In this document: positions 34,451 to 47,061 of the stretch, one piece after another
Layout of the letters: every line of letters begins with the position of its first letter
Position numbering within the stretch: the stretch's first letter is position 1
The notes under the pieces: model-generated
Seen by the model: the letters and a program-made list of their open reading frames with translations, nothing else
Database searches by the model: none
What the model was told of the DNA's origin: nothing
Program-made: the position numbers and the translations under genes
Source: Siphonodentalium dalli
Taxonomy: Eukaryota > Mollusca > Scaphopoda > Gadilida > Siphonodentaliidae
DNA: 64,000 nt
Reading direction: 5' to 3'
NCBI GenBank assembly: GCA_032622095.1
Contig: CP136061.1
Location: forward strand, 97,585,345 to 97,649,344

Positions 34451-36536
34451 ATTTAAACGCGATATAATAACGTCTGCTTGCATAGCGAAGTTCGATTTCG
34501 ATTCAAGTATTGTCCCCAGCCCAGCCAGAGTGATTGAGATTTTCCCATTGAACGCAACATTTATATTTTAGGCCACTGTATTGCGAATATTTGACAGTCC
34601 ATAATATGTTATAATTATGTTCTCAGTAACATGTAAACCGTGGCTACGAATGAACTTCATTGTGCATAATTCCGATAGTAACTCCCCTCATTTTGGAACG
34701 CCGGCCATTGAAAGACGCAAACTTATATTTCCGATTACTACATTAATGCTTTAAGCTCACCAATCTACTCTGAGACAAAAGTGCCCGCAAATATTTAAGA
34801 CAGCAGTATCGTATTAGATAATAATTGGTGACGTCACAAAATTAGATATAGTCTATATACGACCCAACCCGTCCGGCTTGGTTCGTTATAATCTGAGCAA
34901 TTATAAAGAGACAGTACAAACAGTGGATTTTAAACATTTGAGAGAGGTTGAAAATATAAGTTTATTTTTTGCACATTTTGGTACCAAGGATAACAGGCAG
35001 CGCTATGTCAATAACGAAGGCACCCGGTTTGTCCGCACGAGCAGGCAATATACAGCTAATAGCGCGAACAAGAACTCTAACTGAAGCTTTTCAAAAAGAA
35101 GTATTTTTTATATCTCTTTGTATTACACTCCTATATAGACATGCACGTTATTCCACAAACGTGAATTTTATCAAGAGACTTCCAGTCACCAGACCTATGC
35201 TGATTTCTTTCCTTTTGGCAGGTGGCGGTCGCGGAAAAGATTACACATATAGGGCGATACAAATGGTGTTGCCCCTCACGGCGACCCACCGCCCCTCTAC
35301 CTGCAATTTATTTCTTTTTTTCCGCCCAATTTTTTTTGGCACCCACCCCCAAAATCTTACAAAAACATAAAATATATACCAAATCATAGCCTAGCAAAGA
35401 ATTGTTCCGTTTATTATTATTTATACTATTCCAGCATTTTAATAAACCTTTAAAGGGAGATAATTCTATTAGTATAAAATGTGGAAATGCAGAAAGGTTG
35501 CACTTAAATACATTGGGCATAATGCCATAAAACATAATAATTATGAGGTAATACATGCCCTGATACCCTCAATAGTATAATATGTTTTAGAGCCACGGCC
35601 CAATAGTAATACTGTAGTAATAGGGGTAGAACAAATTTCATCTTCCCTATTTCTGTGATGTATATCTGCACATGGGTATAATGGGACCCACGGATAAGCA
35701 TACTCACTGCAGCTCACATTCTAAATACATGTATGTATGTCATGTTGGTGTGCTGATTGACATATACCAATATTAGTGAAGAATTTGTAGTATTATTAAT
35801 TTATTATCAGAACAAGCATCCTGGATCAGACTGTCCAGTTAAGATATGTGACTCTGAGAAAGTTCGCATGAAGAGAGTTGCATAGATTACCTGTACAGTT
35901 TGATCCAGGTTAGTATGACTTATAATTAGTTTTAAAATTATCCTAAATTGAATATCAAAGCAACCAATAATGAACAAGCAACATAATTACAATACCATAT
36001 GTATTGGCAGTCAAATATACTACCTTACTACATGTGTATGTACAGTACTTAACTGCTTAGACTTGTGAATAATAACTGTAGTTGAATTAAAATCACAAAA
36101 TGCTAAGCTTTCATATTGTTATCCAAATAGTATGAACTTTTTGTTTTATAGTTTTAAACCAGGTGGAATATGGTGGAATTATTATTTTTGTTTATATCAT
36201 CAAGTTTATATTGATAACAAATAATATCCATTATGTGGATTAAGAACAGAAGATGGTAATCATTTCATAATTATGCTTATATGCAAGCATTGTCGACTGA
36301 TCGTGTCTGAGAATATAATTATGCTATAACAGTAAACAAATGTGTCAAAAGTAATTGCAAAATTCATCACGGAATTCATCAATATAAACTCAGCTTTATA
36401 TTCTGTTCAAACCCTTGAAGGGATACACACGCAACATACACTTTGACATCCAATTGAAAGGCTATATTGGATATGCATATTATAAATGTTTGTTCTTGTG
36501 TTTTAATGTTTGTTATATGATTTGTTTATATATATA

Positions 36537-39310
36537 ACTAGCAGGGTTACCCGGCGTTGCCCAGGTTAATGTATGCTGTGGATATTTGTTGGGAATAGAG
36601 AATGCTCTTGCTTAAAGTGTTATACGTTTTCTCATAAATTGTGTATTCAAATAGCATCACAAAACATGATTATTAAAGTCATGGAATATAAGTAGTGGCT
36701 CACCTTGTCAATTGTCATTCTGTTTATCACGATTAATCCGTTCCACCAATAATGAAGTATTTATTTATTTACAACTGCGTATACATTAGACGTTATAATA
36801 TGATACATGAACATCATAAACACATTAGTTCGATAATAGATGATAATTGGGTTTTACATATTGAGATGTATCAATCAATCTAGTGGGTTGGACTAAGATC
36901 TAGAGGACACCTGGCTATCATATCTCTATGAAGATACAGATGTTTCAAAGAAATTTCCAGGTGCTCCTCTGTTCATGGTGCTATATATTGGCTAAATATT
37001 TTTAGTTTAAACGAAATGTTGCTGCGCAGATATATCAGCTACATGTGCCAGGCACAGAGCGAGATTTTGAGTTGTTTATGTCGATGAGTCTGTACTAAAA
37101 CCCTTGTCAGATGTCAGTATTGGTAGGATCCTGAAAAGTCTTGTGCTACTAACTGCATTTTCTTGTATATCAGACGAAACTATATTTGACTGCACACTGT
37201 GACCACTATTTTTGAACAGGCCTTCCATATCTCTTGACAAATTGTAACTTTTTGTGGAAACTGTATTGAATGGAACAGACCAAATTTTGTTATTATATAT
37301 ATGCAATCCTCTGACGGTTCGAGGTCTCTCAGTTTGCACGAATATATGTATATCTTCAATAGAATGATAAATATACGTTTAATGCTTCTTCTAGTTATCT
37401 CTGTTTGCTAGCTCATTGTGTGAATGCCTTGATTGCCATTCCCATATACATATGACTGTTAAGAAGATACAATTGTTCAAGTGACTTATGTGGGTCACCA
37501 TATGTCGGGATTGTGAAATGTGAACGCCCAACTACTTAAAATGATATGGAGATGGCCTGGTGACTGTATATAACTTATATGTGGATATCGGCGAATAGCA
37601 ATCTTATCAATGATAGTACATATCCGCTCGCCATCCGTGACGCAAACGACAACAAATGTGATTTAATTCATGGTATATCATTAGAGAAAAACGTGTATTA
37701 ATTTGGTGGAATTTGGTTTATTAAATCAATTGTTGATGCAACGCTGACTCGAACAACGCCATATTGCGAAGGTGATTATGTATTCGTTTGGTGGAAATCA
37801 GCGACAAAACTATTTCACCATATTTTTTTAATTTTCCCCTCCCACCAACAGCGTCATTTTAGAAAATTTTAACCCGCACCATTAATCTTCCTTGTAAAAA
37901 GTTACCCCTCTTAGAACGCCTTGGTGCCATCTCGATTGTACCGAATGAAGTTATATAATTATAGAATGCACACAGACAGACAAAAAGACAGACAGACAGC
38001 ACGATTTTATTTCTTGTATCATTTGAGAAGAACGTGTCTGAATTTGATGGTAATTGGTACTAAAAATATTTTGTATCAATTTTGGTGACCCTCCCGTCCC
38101 TATTTCGGACTCAAGCTGCACACACTAAGACTCATTAGAGATTAGAGATGCATATATATGAAATTGGTGAAAATTGGCGAGTATACAAATTCGTATCAAA
38201 TTTAAGGTCCCCATATCTCTCACCCATATGGCACCAATTTTGTGTATCTAAACCACACGATAAGATTCCTCGTATCACGGAGAAGAATATGTATCAATCT
38301 GGTGGAAATCGGCACTAAACATATAGATATAATTTTTTGTGTCCCTCTCATCTCTATACACCACTGACTCGAATTCGAGTTTGGTGATAATCGGCGACTA
38401 AACAATTTTTTTATCAAATTTGGTGCCAATCCCTCCCCTCTCCATCTCCCACCCAAACAGCACCACTATGGCGTCTTTAAATCACGATTAGATTCCTCGT
38501 ATCATGGATAAGAATGTGTATCAATTTGGTGGAAATTGGCGCTAAAAAAATTGTGCATAAATTTTGGTGCCCCTGTCCCTTTCAATGAAAACCTGGCTCG
38601 AATGAGGCCGCATTTGACAGATAAAAGCCACACCATTAGACTCCTCATACCATGGGGATGATTTTGTATAAGTGTGGTGGCAATCGGCGACTTATTATAA
38701 AATTTAGTGCCCACCCCTCCCAATCTCTCATTCAAAAACAACAATTTGGCGTTGTTAAATCGCACAATTAGATTCCTTGTATCATGAAGAAGAATATATA
38801 TCAATTTGGTGGAAATCGGCGCTAAAATAAGTTTTATCAATTTTGGTGCCCCTCTCCCCTTCCGTTCATCCCTGTCTCAAACGACGCCACTTTTGACATA
38901 TTTAAACCACATCGTTGGATTCTTCATATCATGGGGATGATTATATGTAAGTTTCGTGGCAATCTGCGACAGAAACAAATTCTGCCCCCCCCTTCCGGGC
39001 ACCCCTGACGCGAACGGCGCGACTTTTGCCATATTTAAACAGCGCCATTAGATTCCTCATATAATGGGGATGATTATATATAAGTTTGGTGGCAATCGGC
39101 GACAATATATTTTTCTGCCCCTCCCCCTTTACTGCCCCTGACAACAACGGCGTCACTTTAGAAAATTCTAACCCCGACCATTATCTTTCTCGTAAAAAGC
39201 TACTCCTAGTAGACCCCTTTGGCATCATCTAGATGGTCCCCTGTGAATTTCTATAGAACACAGACAGACAGACAGACAGACAGACATACATTCGCAAATA
39301 TAGATATAGA
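36537..39310 (+). repeat. Dispersed repeat family Y, copy 2 (longest)
   Basis: About 2.77 kb beginning ACTAGCAGGGTTACCCGGCG and ending in a CAGACAGACAGACAGACA tract followed by TAGATATAGATATAT. It matches copy 1 over about 2 kb with few differences, including a ~100-bp internal deletion near 38370. It then extends 750 bp further with additional AATTTGGTGG/AATCGGCG modules. The terminal microsatellite tail suggests this is the complete 3' end, with copy 1 3'-truncated. Confidence 0.85.
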
Positions 39311-40039
39311 TATATCGTTCATCCGTCGAAATCTGGTACATTAATTGTGACATAAACCAGCATACATACACCCCTACATGGTAGTTAGTACTGGTTAGTA
39401 TGTTTTAAATAGCCTAGTGGATCATCATGAAAATGTTTATTTAAGTTATTATTGACATTCTAATGTGTTTTAAGCCAAACTCATTGCAAAAACAGTCAAC
39501 AATTTTGAGTTGCGGAAAAACATGTTTGTTGGTTCCATCGACCACCCACCCACTCCGGCATATGTGCCCGGAAAAATCCCCCCGCTATAGCAGGTATTAT
39601 CATGCATTAAGGGGACTAAAGGCACTCGTAGTGAATAAATGTCAAAAAATATATAATATGTAAACAACTAGCATCAACATATACATGCACACACATATTG
39701 ACTTTAGTCTTATTTTGATTATTTATAACTCTGCAATAGTGACATTTCGCATGACAAAACTATTGCTATGTACACATTACTGTTACAATGCAATTACTTT
39801 TGAATAATTTCTCCCAATGGTTTAACCGTGCATCATGCGAAACAATGCATACACTGGAGGGACGCATTAATTCCATGCACACATCAAACTGGGTATCACA
39901 TTAAGATAACTCAGGCGTGGCATCATTTTGGGGTCAGGGGCTGAACGGTGGATATAGTCCCATGTCGGGGAGGCTTATCCCCAATACCGTCTGAGAATGG
40001 TCAACCCGGTAGCCCAAATTCCAGTTGATTGCCTCCTGC

Positions 40040-40450
40040 TTGAGTGGTCCACAATGCATATCAACATTTGTCTTCATTGGGCTGTACTATTAGTGACGCC
40101 GATGGGGTCATTGTCACAAGGCTCCGGTCACATTCGTAGCCAGCGTTTTAAATCGATCACAAATGTAGCCAGCTTTCCTCCGGCGATCACATTTGTAGCC
40201 AGCTGTTCATGTCGGCCTCAATAAACAAGATTAGGTTAATCTCATTTTTCCGAGTTGATGGATGTAAACTTGAATTTGAATTTGAAATTAATTCACCTGA
40301 TAATCTGAGGTTTCCGACCAATGTCGTTATGACCTAGAATGCTCGAATTATATTCCAATATAAGTTGATAAAAGAGGTGAGCGTGAGAAGGAACCCCAAC
40401 CGGGCAGGTCTGGATTTATGATCTTGACCGAATAATGTGTGACGTCACAT
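40040..40450 (-). repeat. Family V repeat, minus orientation
   Basis: Reverse complement of the segment at about 51000-51290 and 52855-53150. Shared blocks are TGTGACC.GAGCCTTGTGA, two to three copies of AGCTGGCTAC(G/A)(A/T)(A/T)TGTGA and GGTTGGGGTTCCTTCTCACG. A CRE-like TGACGTCA-related site is present near 40440. Confidence 0.7.
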
Positions 40451-40870
40451 TCAATTTGATTGAGTGCGCTGTCATATCAAGTTTAAAACATGACGAAAAC
40501 GAGCGATTAAAACATACGAATTAGTCTGTATAATTAAATAATTATAACGAACCAAAGCCGGACGCTTTGGGTCGTATATAGGCTATATCTGATTTTGTGA
40601 CGTCACCAGTTATTAAGATTTTTGGAAAGCACGAATGTCGCACATAGGATCGGTGGGCCTAAAGCAGTATTGTCGTAATCGGCTGTCAAGAGGCCAACAC
40701 AAATCAGTCGATGAACATTATCCTATTTATATAAACGTCATAAATTCATTTATTTTTGTTTTTATTTATAAGGGAAATTAGGTCCATAATGTATTTCTAA
40801 CGGGTATACTCCGGCACTCTACTGGATCAAATCATAAATAAACTAAAATAACACAACACAGCGCTATATA

Positions 40871-41837
40871 CAGTGTTCGCGCTGTCGGTAGCCAAATTAG
40901 CCAATGGCTAATCTTTTTGGAATTTGGCTAATAAAAATTTCATTTGGCTAAACTTTTGGCTAAACCTTTTTTGACCCCAAATGGAGACTGAAAGCATGAA
41001 TTTTTGGCAAGTGGGTTTTCAATTTTGTGATGTGAACGATCTAGTCCGAAAACATCGTAAGTGGGAATATATCGCCGACTGTACAAAGGGAAACCCGATC
41101 GCGGACAGTACAAAGGGAAACCCGTCACTCTGCACGAAACAGCAAAAAATCATTATTTTACATTTAATCCGCTAATCCCCCATTGTCTGTCTGGTCACTC
41201 ACGGGACTCCTGCACAATGCATGTTTATGATGACATTGTATTTATGACGGCCAAGGTTTATGAGCACCAAGTGTAAGACAATAGCTTAATCAGCCAAATG
41301 TGAATCACGACAGATATTTTGTGGCTATTTGTCGTCAATACCGATACATTCAAAATAATATGCATGCTTTTATGACAGATTGCAATTTGATAATGGCGTA
41401 ACAATATTAAGTTATTAGTTTCCAGATGTCACTTAAATATTTTCGCAAGGATAATTAACATTTAATGATTTAAAAAAAGATATTGATATAAAACAAAAAA
41501 TTAATGACATTATAAGAAGGACAATCCCGGGTTACCCACCCCCCCCCCCAATCACTCTTTCACATAAAGATTGATAATTTTTTAATAAATGATAGATAAA
41601 CAAATATTTCTAGTTCATCAAAATTAGTTAAATTATTGTGTATTTTACCTGTGCCTGTTAGATTTGACGTTTTAGTCATTAATTGTGAACCGACCAGAAA
41701 ACGATGATTTAATTTGGCCATAGTTTTTTTTAATTTGGCTAAAAAACATTTGGCTAAAGTTTTTTTCATTTGGCTAATAAAATTCTCATTTGGCTAAACT
41801 TTTGGCTAAAGTTTTTTTCGGTCCAGCGCGAACACTG
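40871..41837. mobile_element. hAT-like non-autonomous element with 8-bp target duplication
   Basis: 967-bp element with terminal inverted repeats CAGTGTTCGCGCTG and CAGCGCGAACACTG, flanked by a perfect 8-bp duplication GCTATATA (40863-40870 and 41838-41845). CA(G/A)TG termini with 8-bp duplications are typical of hAT transposons. Both subterminal regions carry many copies of a TTTGGCTAA motif, mostly in the same orientation, and could be transposase-binding arrays. There is no transposase frame. Confidence 0.9.
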
Positions 41838-41919
41838 GCTATATACCTGTATCTCAAAGATTTATTTTCGAACTGGTGCACAGCAGTGGATCAATACTGC
41901 ATGGTTCTGTAGAGACTAT

Positions 41920-42180
41920 ACCGTGCGAAAGGAAATAAGATAATATTTAATTTTGATTTGATTGTTATCATAAGTCTGCATACTTACGTGCATCTGATAA
42001 TCCATATATATCCTATTTTCTTGAATAGATTGAAAACACATACGTATGAACAAAGCAGAAGACACATTCAGTTCCACGCGAATTCGCCCAAAGGTGAAAG
42101 TTTCACTATGACGTTTGTCGACTATCGTAGAAATTGACATGGCGACATGTTATGATTGGAAATGAACATCATCCCCCATC
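41920..42180 (-). repeat. Family Y fragment, minus orientation
   Basis: Reverse-complement match to 34190-34430 and 30800-30970, with the GAACAAAGCAGAAGACACATT block also seen near 14070 and 32430. Confidence 0.7.
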
Positions 42181-42730
42181 ACGCCAAGTAATATAATGGT
42201 TAGTTTCAGTTCCATGCGCTCTCGACAACATATATAACTATTTATAATTACCCCACCAAACATAAGTCTGCATGTGAATATTATTTGGTGGGAATCTGTA
42301 AAGTGATTTTGACAAGAATTGTTTTAAACGCTACATGCAGAACCCCCGGCTTATGTTGATTAGCTTTGGTTCGTTAATTACGCTTGCGTATGCTCATATT
42401 ATAATAGGATCTCTCTGCAACATGGACCAGTGAATATGTCTTTGCATGGATTATATATGCTACCGTAAGTCGCCGTAGACTTAGATTAAATGAACATTTT
42501 GCAGCGAAATTTGCGATTGTTTCGTTAATTCTATTTTTACTGTTTTAGCACTGTTTAACAGTAACACTCATTACAATGTTAAAAACAATGGCAGCAAAAT
42601 TATCGAAATTAGGCCTATGTCAGTCGATCCAAATTGATGGCGTTTTATGAATACGATCTCAAACAATGCCATAGAAGAAATAGTGGTGTTGGAGCAATGT
42701 TGAGGTGGTGGTTGAGGTCACCATGAGGAT

Positions 42731-42750
42731 GGGGGGGGGGGGGGGGGGGG
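42731..42750 (+). repeat. Poly-G run (20 bases)
   Basis: Twenty consecutive Gs, followed by T. It is prone to assembly and sequencing error, and its length should not be trusted. Confidence 0.9.
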
Positions 42751-43005
42751 TGATAAAACTGATAAACACTAAAACAGATAAATTCAAAATAATAAATAGA
42801 CTTAGTTATACCCCAGTCCACAGAGAACACATCCTGGAACATTGAATTGCCAATCGTGGTGATTAAGTGAATGGGCACAATAATTGAAATCAGAAATGCT
42901 AAAGATCAAAATGCTAAGATAAAATAAAAAATTGTTTACCGTAACCCATCAGCCCCTATTCGTATATTCAGATATCCACCCCTACTAATTGTATTGCCCC
43001 CAATC

Positions 43006-43885
43006 TCATATATATTTTGAAGACCTCTGTTTGTCTGTCTGTCTGTCTGTCGTCGGTCATTTATACAAATCTACGATTCTCGACCGATCGGGACGAAACT
43101 TGGTACGTGTATATAGTTTGACCAGGCGGTCGCCGTTGTCGTATTGGCGAGCCAGTGCGACGCCCGTGCAGCGCATGCGCAGACGAGATCTCGGAAAAGG
43201 GTGGAGCTATCGACTTGAAATTTGCTATGTGAATGTATCTTGCCCCGGATACGAATTTTATCGGGTCGCCGAGCCCGTGCGACGCCAGTTTCGCGCATGC
43301 GCAGACGAGATCTCGGAAACGGGTGGAGCTATCGACTTGAAATTTGCTATGTGAATGTATCTTGCCCCGGATACGAATTTTATCGGGTCGCCGAGCCCGT
43401 GCGACGCCAGCTTCGCGCATGCGCAGACCAGATCTCGGAAACGGGTGGAGCTATCGACTTGAAATTTGGTTTTTTAATAGCCCGGACAACGTCGGGCTCA
43501 TCGGCTAGTGTCATATATATTTTAAAGACCTCTGTATGTCTGTCTGTATGTCTGTCATTTATACAAATCTACGATTCTCGACCGATCGGGACGAAACATG
43601 GTATGTGTGTGTAGTTTGACCAGGCGGTCGTCGTTGTCGTATTGGCGAGCCCGTGCGACGCCCGTGCAGCGCATGCGCAGACGAGATCTCGGAAATGGGT
43701 GGAGCTATCGACTTGAAATTTGCTATGTGAATGTATCTTGCCCCGGATACGAATTTTATCGGGTCGCCGAGCCCGTGCGACGCCAGCTTCGCGCATGCGC
43801 AGACCAGATCTCGGAAACGGGTGGAGCTATCGACTTGAAATTTGGTTTTTGAATAGCCCGGACAACGTCGGGCTCATCGGCTAGT
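43006..43885 (+). repeat. Modular family W, two head-to-tail units (plus orientation)
   Basis: Units at about 43006-43509 and 43511-43885. Each begins TATATTTT(G/A)AAGACCTCTG with a GTCTGTCTG tract, then GACCGATCGGGACGAAAC. One to several ~120-bp modules follow (GCGCATGCGCAGACGAGATC, GTGGAGCTATCGACTTGAAA, CTTGCCCCGGATACGAATTT), and the unit ends CCCGGACAACGTCGGGCTCA and CGGCTAGT. The first unit has three modules and the second two. No protein is encoded; open frames through the modules are coincidental. Confidence 0.88.
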
Positions 43886-46168
43886 ATATATATACAATTG
43901 TACTCTGCTCAGCATTAGTTTATCTCTGTTAAATTAGGTGCCAAATCATTTCAATATTAACAGATTTCTTTCTCTTGACTTACATATGTATACACCCTGA
44001 TAGTTTAAGAACCCTTTTTATTTTTTATTTAATATTTAATGAATAATGTGCAATTGGTACTGATATTAAAAAAGCACCTTGGCTATTGGGTAGCTTGATT
44101 GCAAAACAAGTAAAGGGGATGCATGTAGTAGTTTTCAAGTTTTGGGGGTTATAATGCAGTATGTAAAAACTTAAAGGTTCACACACTATGTGAGTATGTA
44201 TGGGAGCCCATTTTCACATTTATTATTTATTTACACTTAAACTCAATTATTTGCACTTAAGCGCAAATAACCTCTATCATTTGCGCTTAAGCACTAATAT
44301 GTCCGATAGTACATACACTAGTTATGTGTTGTTATATGTGTTCCTGGAATCTAGGATAAACTTCCTTTCCCCAGTGATTGTAACTGCTATGGTTAATTGT
44401 ATAGATAAGCACAATACATATAAGACAAATTATATAGTGTAGGAACACACCCGCATAATTAACAAGATCATATTCTTAAGTGGTTATGACTGGTAGCAAC
44501 CATTGTATAAGTTAGGGTGGATAAAGCCAGTATTATCATTATATAAGACAGTATAGTGATACACGTCATATCTAAGGGTATCATGGTATCTCGGACCTTA
44601 TTTAGAGGCATGATACACCAGAGGTTGGAATAACTACCCGTGCTCTGAAGCGGGAGTTTCACTTTTCCGACAACCTTGCTACTATACCAATACCTCTGTT
44701 ATTCCGCCTATGTACTTATCGAGAAAGACTTATACATATATAAAGTTACTAGCCGATGAGCCCGCCGTTGTCCGGGCTATTCAAAAAACAAATTTCAAGT
44801 CGATTGCTCCACCCGTTTCCGAGATCTCGTCTGCGCATGCGCGAAGCTGGTGTCGCACGGGCTCGGCGACCCGATAAAATTCGTATCCGGGGCAAGATAC
44901 ATTCACATAGCAAATTTCAATTCGATAACTCCACCCGTTTCCGATATCTCGTCTGCGCATGCGCGAAGCTGGCGTCGCACGGGCTCGCCAATACGACAAC
45001 GACGACCGCCTGGTCAAACTACACACACATACCATGTTTCGTCCCGATCGGTCGAGAATCGTAGATTTGTATAAATGACAGACATACAGACAGACATACA
45101 GAGGTCTTCAAAATATATATATGAGACTAGCCGATGAGCCCGACGTTGTCCGGGCTATTCAAAAACCAAATTTCAAGTCGATAGCTCTACCCGTTTCCGA
45201 GATCTGGTCTGCGCATGCGCGAAACTGGCATCGCATGGGCTCGTCGACCCGATAAAATTCGTATCCGGGGCAAGATACATTCACATACCAAATTTCAAGT
45301 CGATAGCTTCACCCGTTTTCGAGATCTCGTCTGCGCATGCACCAAATTTCAAGTCGATAGCTCTACGCGTTTCCGAGATCTCGTCTGCGCATGCGCTGCA
45401 CGGGCGTCGCACGGGCTCGCCAATACGACAGCGACGACCACCTGGTCAAACTACACACACGTACCAAGTTTCGTCCCGATCGGTCGATAATCGTAGATTT
45501 GTATAAATGACATACATACATACAGACAGACATACAGGCAAACAGAGGTCTTCATGCATCCCCTTTACTTGTTTTGCAATCAAGCTACCCAATAGCCAAG
45601 GTGCTTTTTTAATATCAGTACCAATTGCACATTATTCATTAAATATTAAATAAAAAATAAAAAGGGTTCTTAAACTATCAGGGTGTATACATATGTAAGT
45701 CAAGAGAAAGAAATCTGTTAATATTGAAATGATTTGGCACCTAATTTAACAGAGATAAACTAATGCTGAGCAGAGTACAATTGTATATATATACTAGCCG
45801 ATGAGCCCGACGTTGTCCGGGCTATTCAAAAACCAAATTTCAAGTCGATAGCTCCACCCGTTTCCGAGATCTGGTCTGCGCATGCGCGAAGCTGGCGTCG
45901 CACGGGCTCGGCGACCCGATAAAATTCGTATCCGGGGCAAGATACATTCACATTGCAAATTTCAAGTCGATAGCTCCACCCGTTTCCGAGATCTCGTCTG
46001 CGCATGCGCTGCACGGGCGTCGCACGGGCTCGCCAGTACGACAACGACGACCGCCTGGTCAAACTACACACACATACCAAGTTTCGTCCCGATCTGTCGA
46101 GAATCGTAGATTTGTATAAATGACAGACATACAGACAGACATACAGAGGTCTTCAAAATATATATGAG
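43511..46168. repeat. Large inverted repeat, ~615-bp arms around a ~1.4-kb centre
   Basis: The left arm, 43511-44127 (one W unit plus ~240 bp of unique flank ending AAAGGGGATGCATG), is the reverse complement of the right arm, about 45552-46168, with very few differences. The matched part includes the non-W flank, for example TCTGCTCAGCATTAGTTTAT near 43904 and its complement near 45765. The arms therefore arose by inverted duplication, not by two independent W insertions. Confidence 0.85.
44748..45553 (-). repeat. Modular family W, two head-to-tail units (minus orientation)
   Basis: Units at about 44748-45125 and 45126-45553, joined directly as ATATATATGAG|ACTAGCC. The second unit has a deletion that fuses GCGCATGCA to CCAAATTTC inside a module. 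The same peculiar junction occurs in the unit at 47411-47853. Confidence 0.85.
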
Positions 46169-46722
46169 ACTAGCCGATGAGCCCGACGTTGTCCGGGCTA
46201 TTAAAAAAAACAAATTTCAAGTCGATAGCTCCACCCGTTTCCGAGATCTGGTCTGCGCATGCGCGAAGCTGGCGTCGCACGGGCTCGGTGACCCGATCAA
46301 ATTCGTATCCGGGGCAAGATACATTCACATAGCAAATTTCAAGTCGATAGCTCCACCCGTTTCCGAGATCTCGTCTGCGCATGCGCGAAACTGGTGTCGC
46401 ACGGGCTTGGCGACCCGATAAAATTCGTATCCGGGGCAAGATTCATTCACATACCAAATTTCAAGTCGATAGCTCCACCCGTTTCCGATATCTCGTCTGC
46501 GCATGCGCGAAGCTGGTGTCGTACGGGCTCAGCGACCCGATAAAATTCGTATCCGGGGCAAGATACATTCACATAGCTAATTTCAAGTCGATAGCTCCAC
46601 CCGTTTCCGAGATTTCGTCTGCGCATGCGCGAAGCGGGCGCCGCACGGGCTCGCCAATACGACAACGTCCACCGCCTGGTCAAACTACACACACGTACCA
46701 AGTTTCGTCCCGATCGGTCGAA
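45793..46722 (-). repeat. Modular family W, two head-to-tail units (minus orientation)
   Basis: Units at about 45793-46168 (two modules) and 46169-46722 (four modules, starts near 46212, 46338, 46458 and 46577). The second unit stops within GATCGGTCGA and lacks the CAGACA tail. Confidence 0.85.
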
Positions 46723-47061
46723 CTTAGCCGCACCATATCTTGTGAACTCATTGCCTATTGATCCCTTGATTGACTTTTATCCAAACCACTTATAATTTAT
46801 ATATATATAATTCCCATCCATGTTGGTAATTCAAACATGAGCACTTGATATTCCCTAATGTAATCACCACCTGAGATAATTATAATAATTTTTATTTCTC
46901 ATTGACGAGTGATTACAATATTTAACTTCTATAACCCTTACAATGATCACCTATAAACATAGTCTTGGTAATGTGACTTTTCTCATTGACGAGTGATCAC
47001 TTGATTGAACTCTAACACAGTCATTACCCGCAAAATTATTGACCAGTGATTACTTGATTAA

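Noticed and set aside
40427-40447. Isolated TGACGTCA-type CRE sites (also near 2371, 34830, 40600, 51100, 52960)
   Set aside because: They occur inside dispersed repeats and are too short and scattered to call regulatory elements individually.
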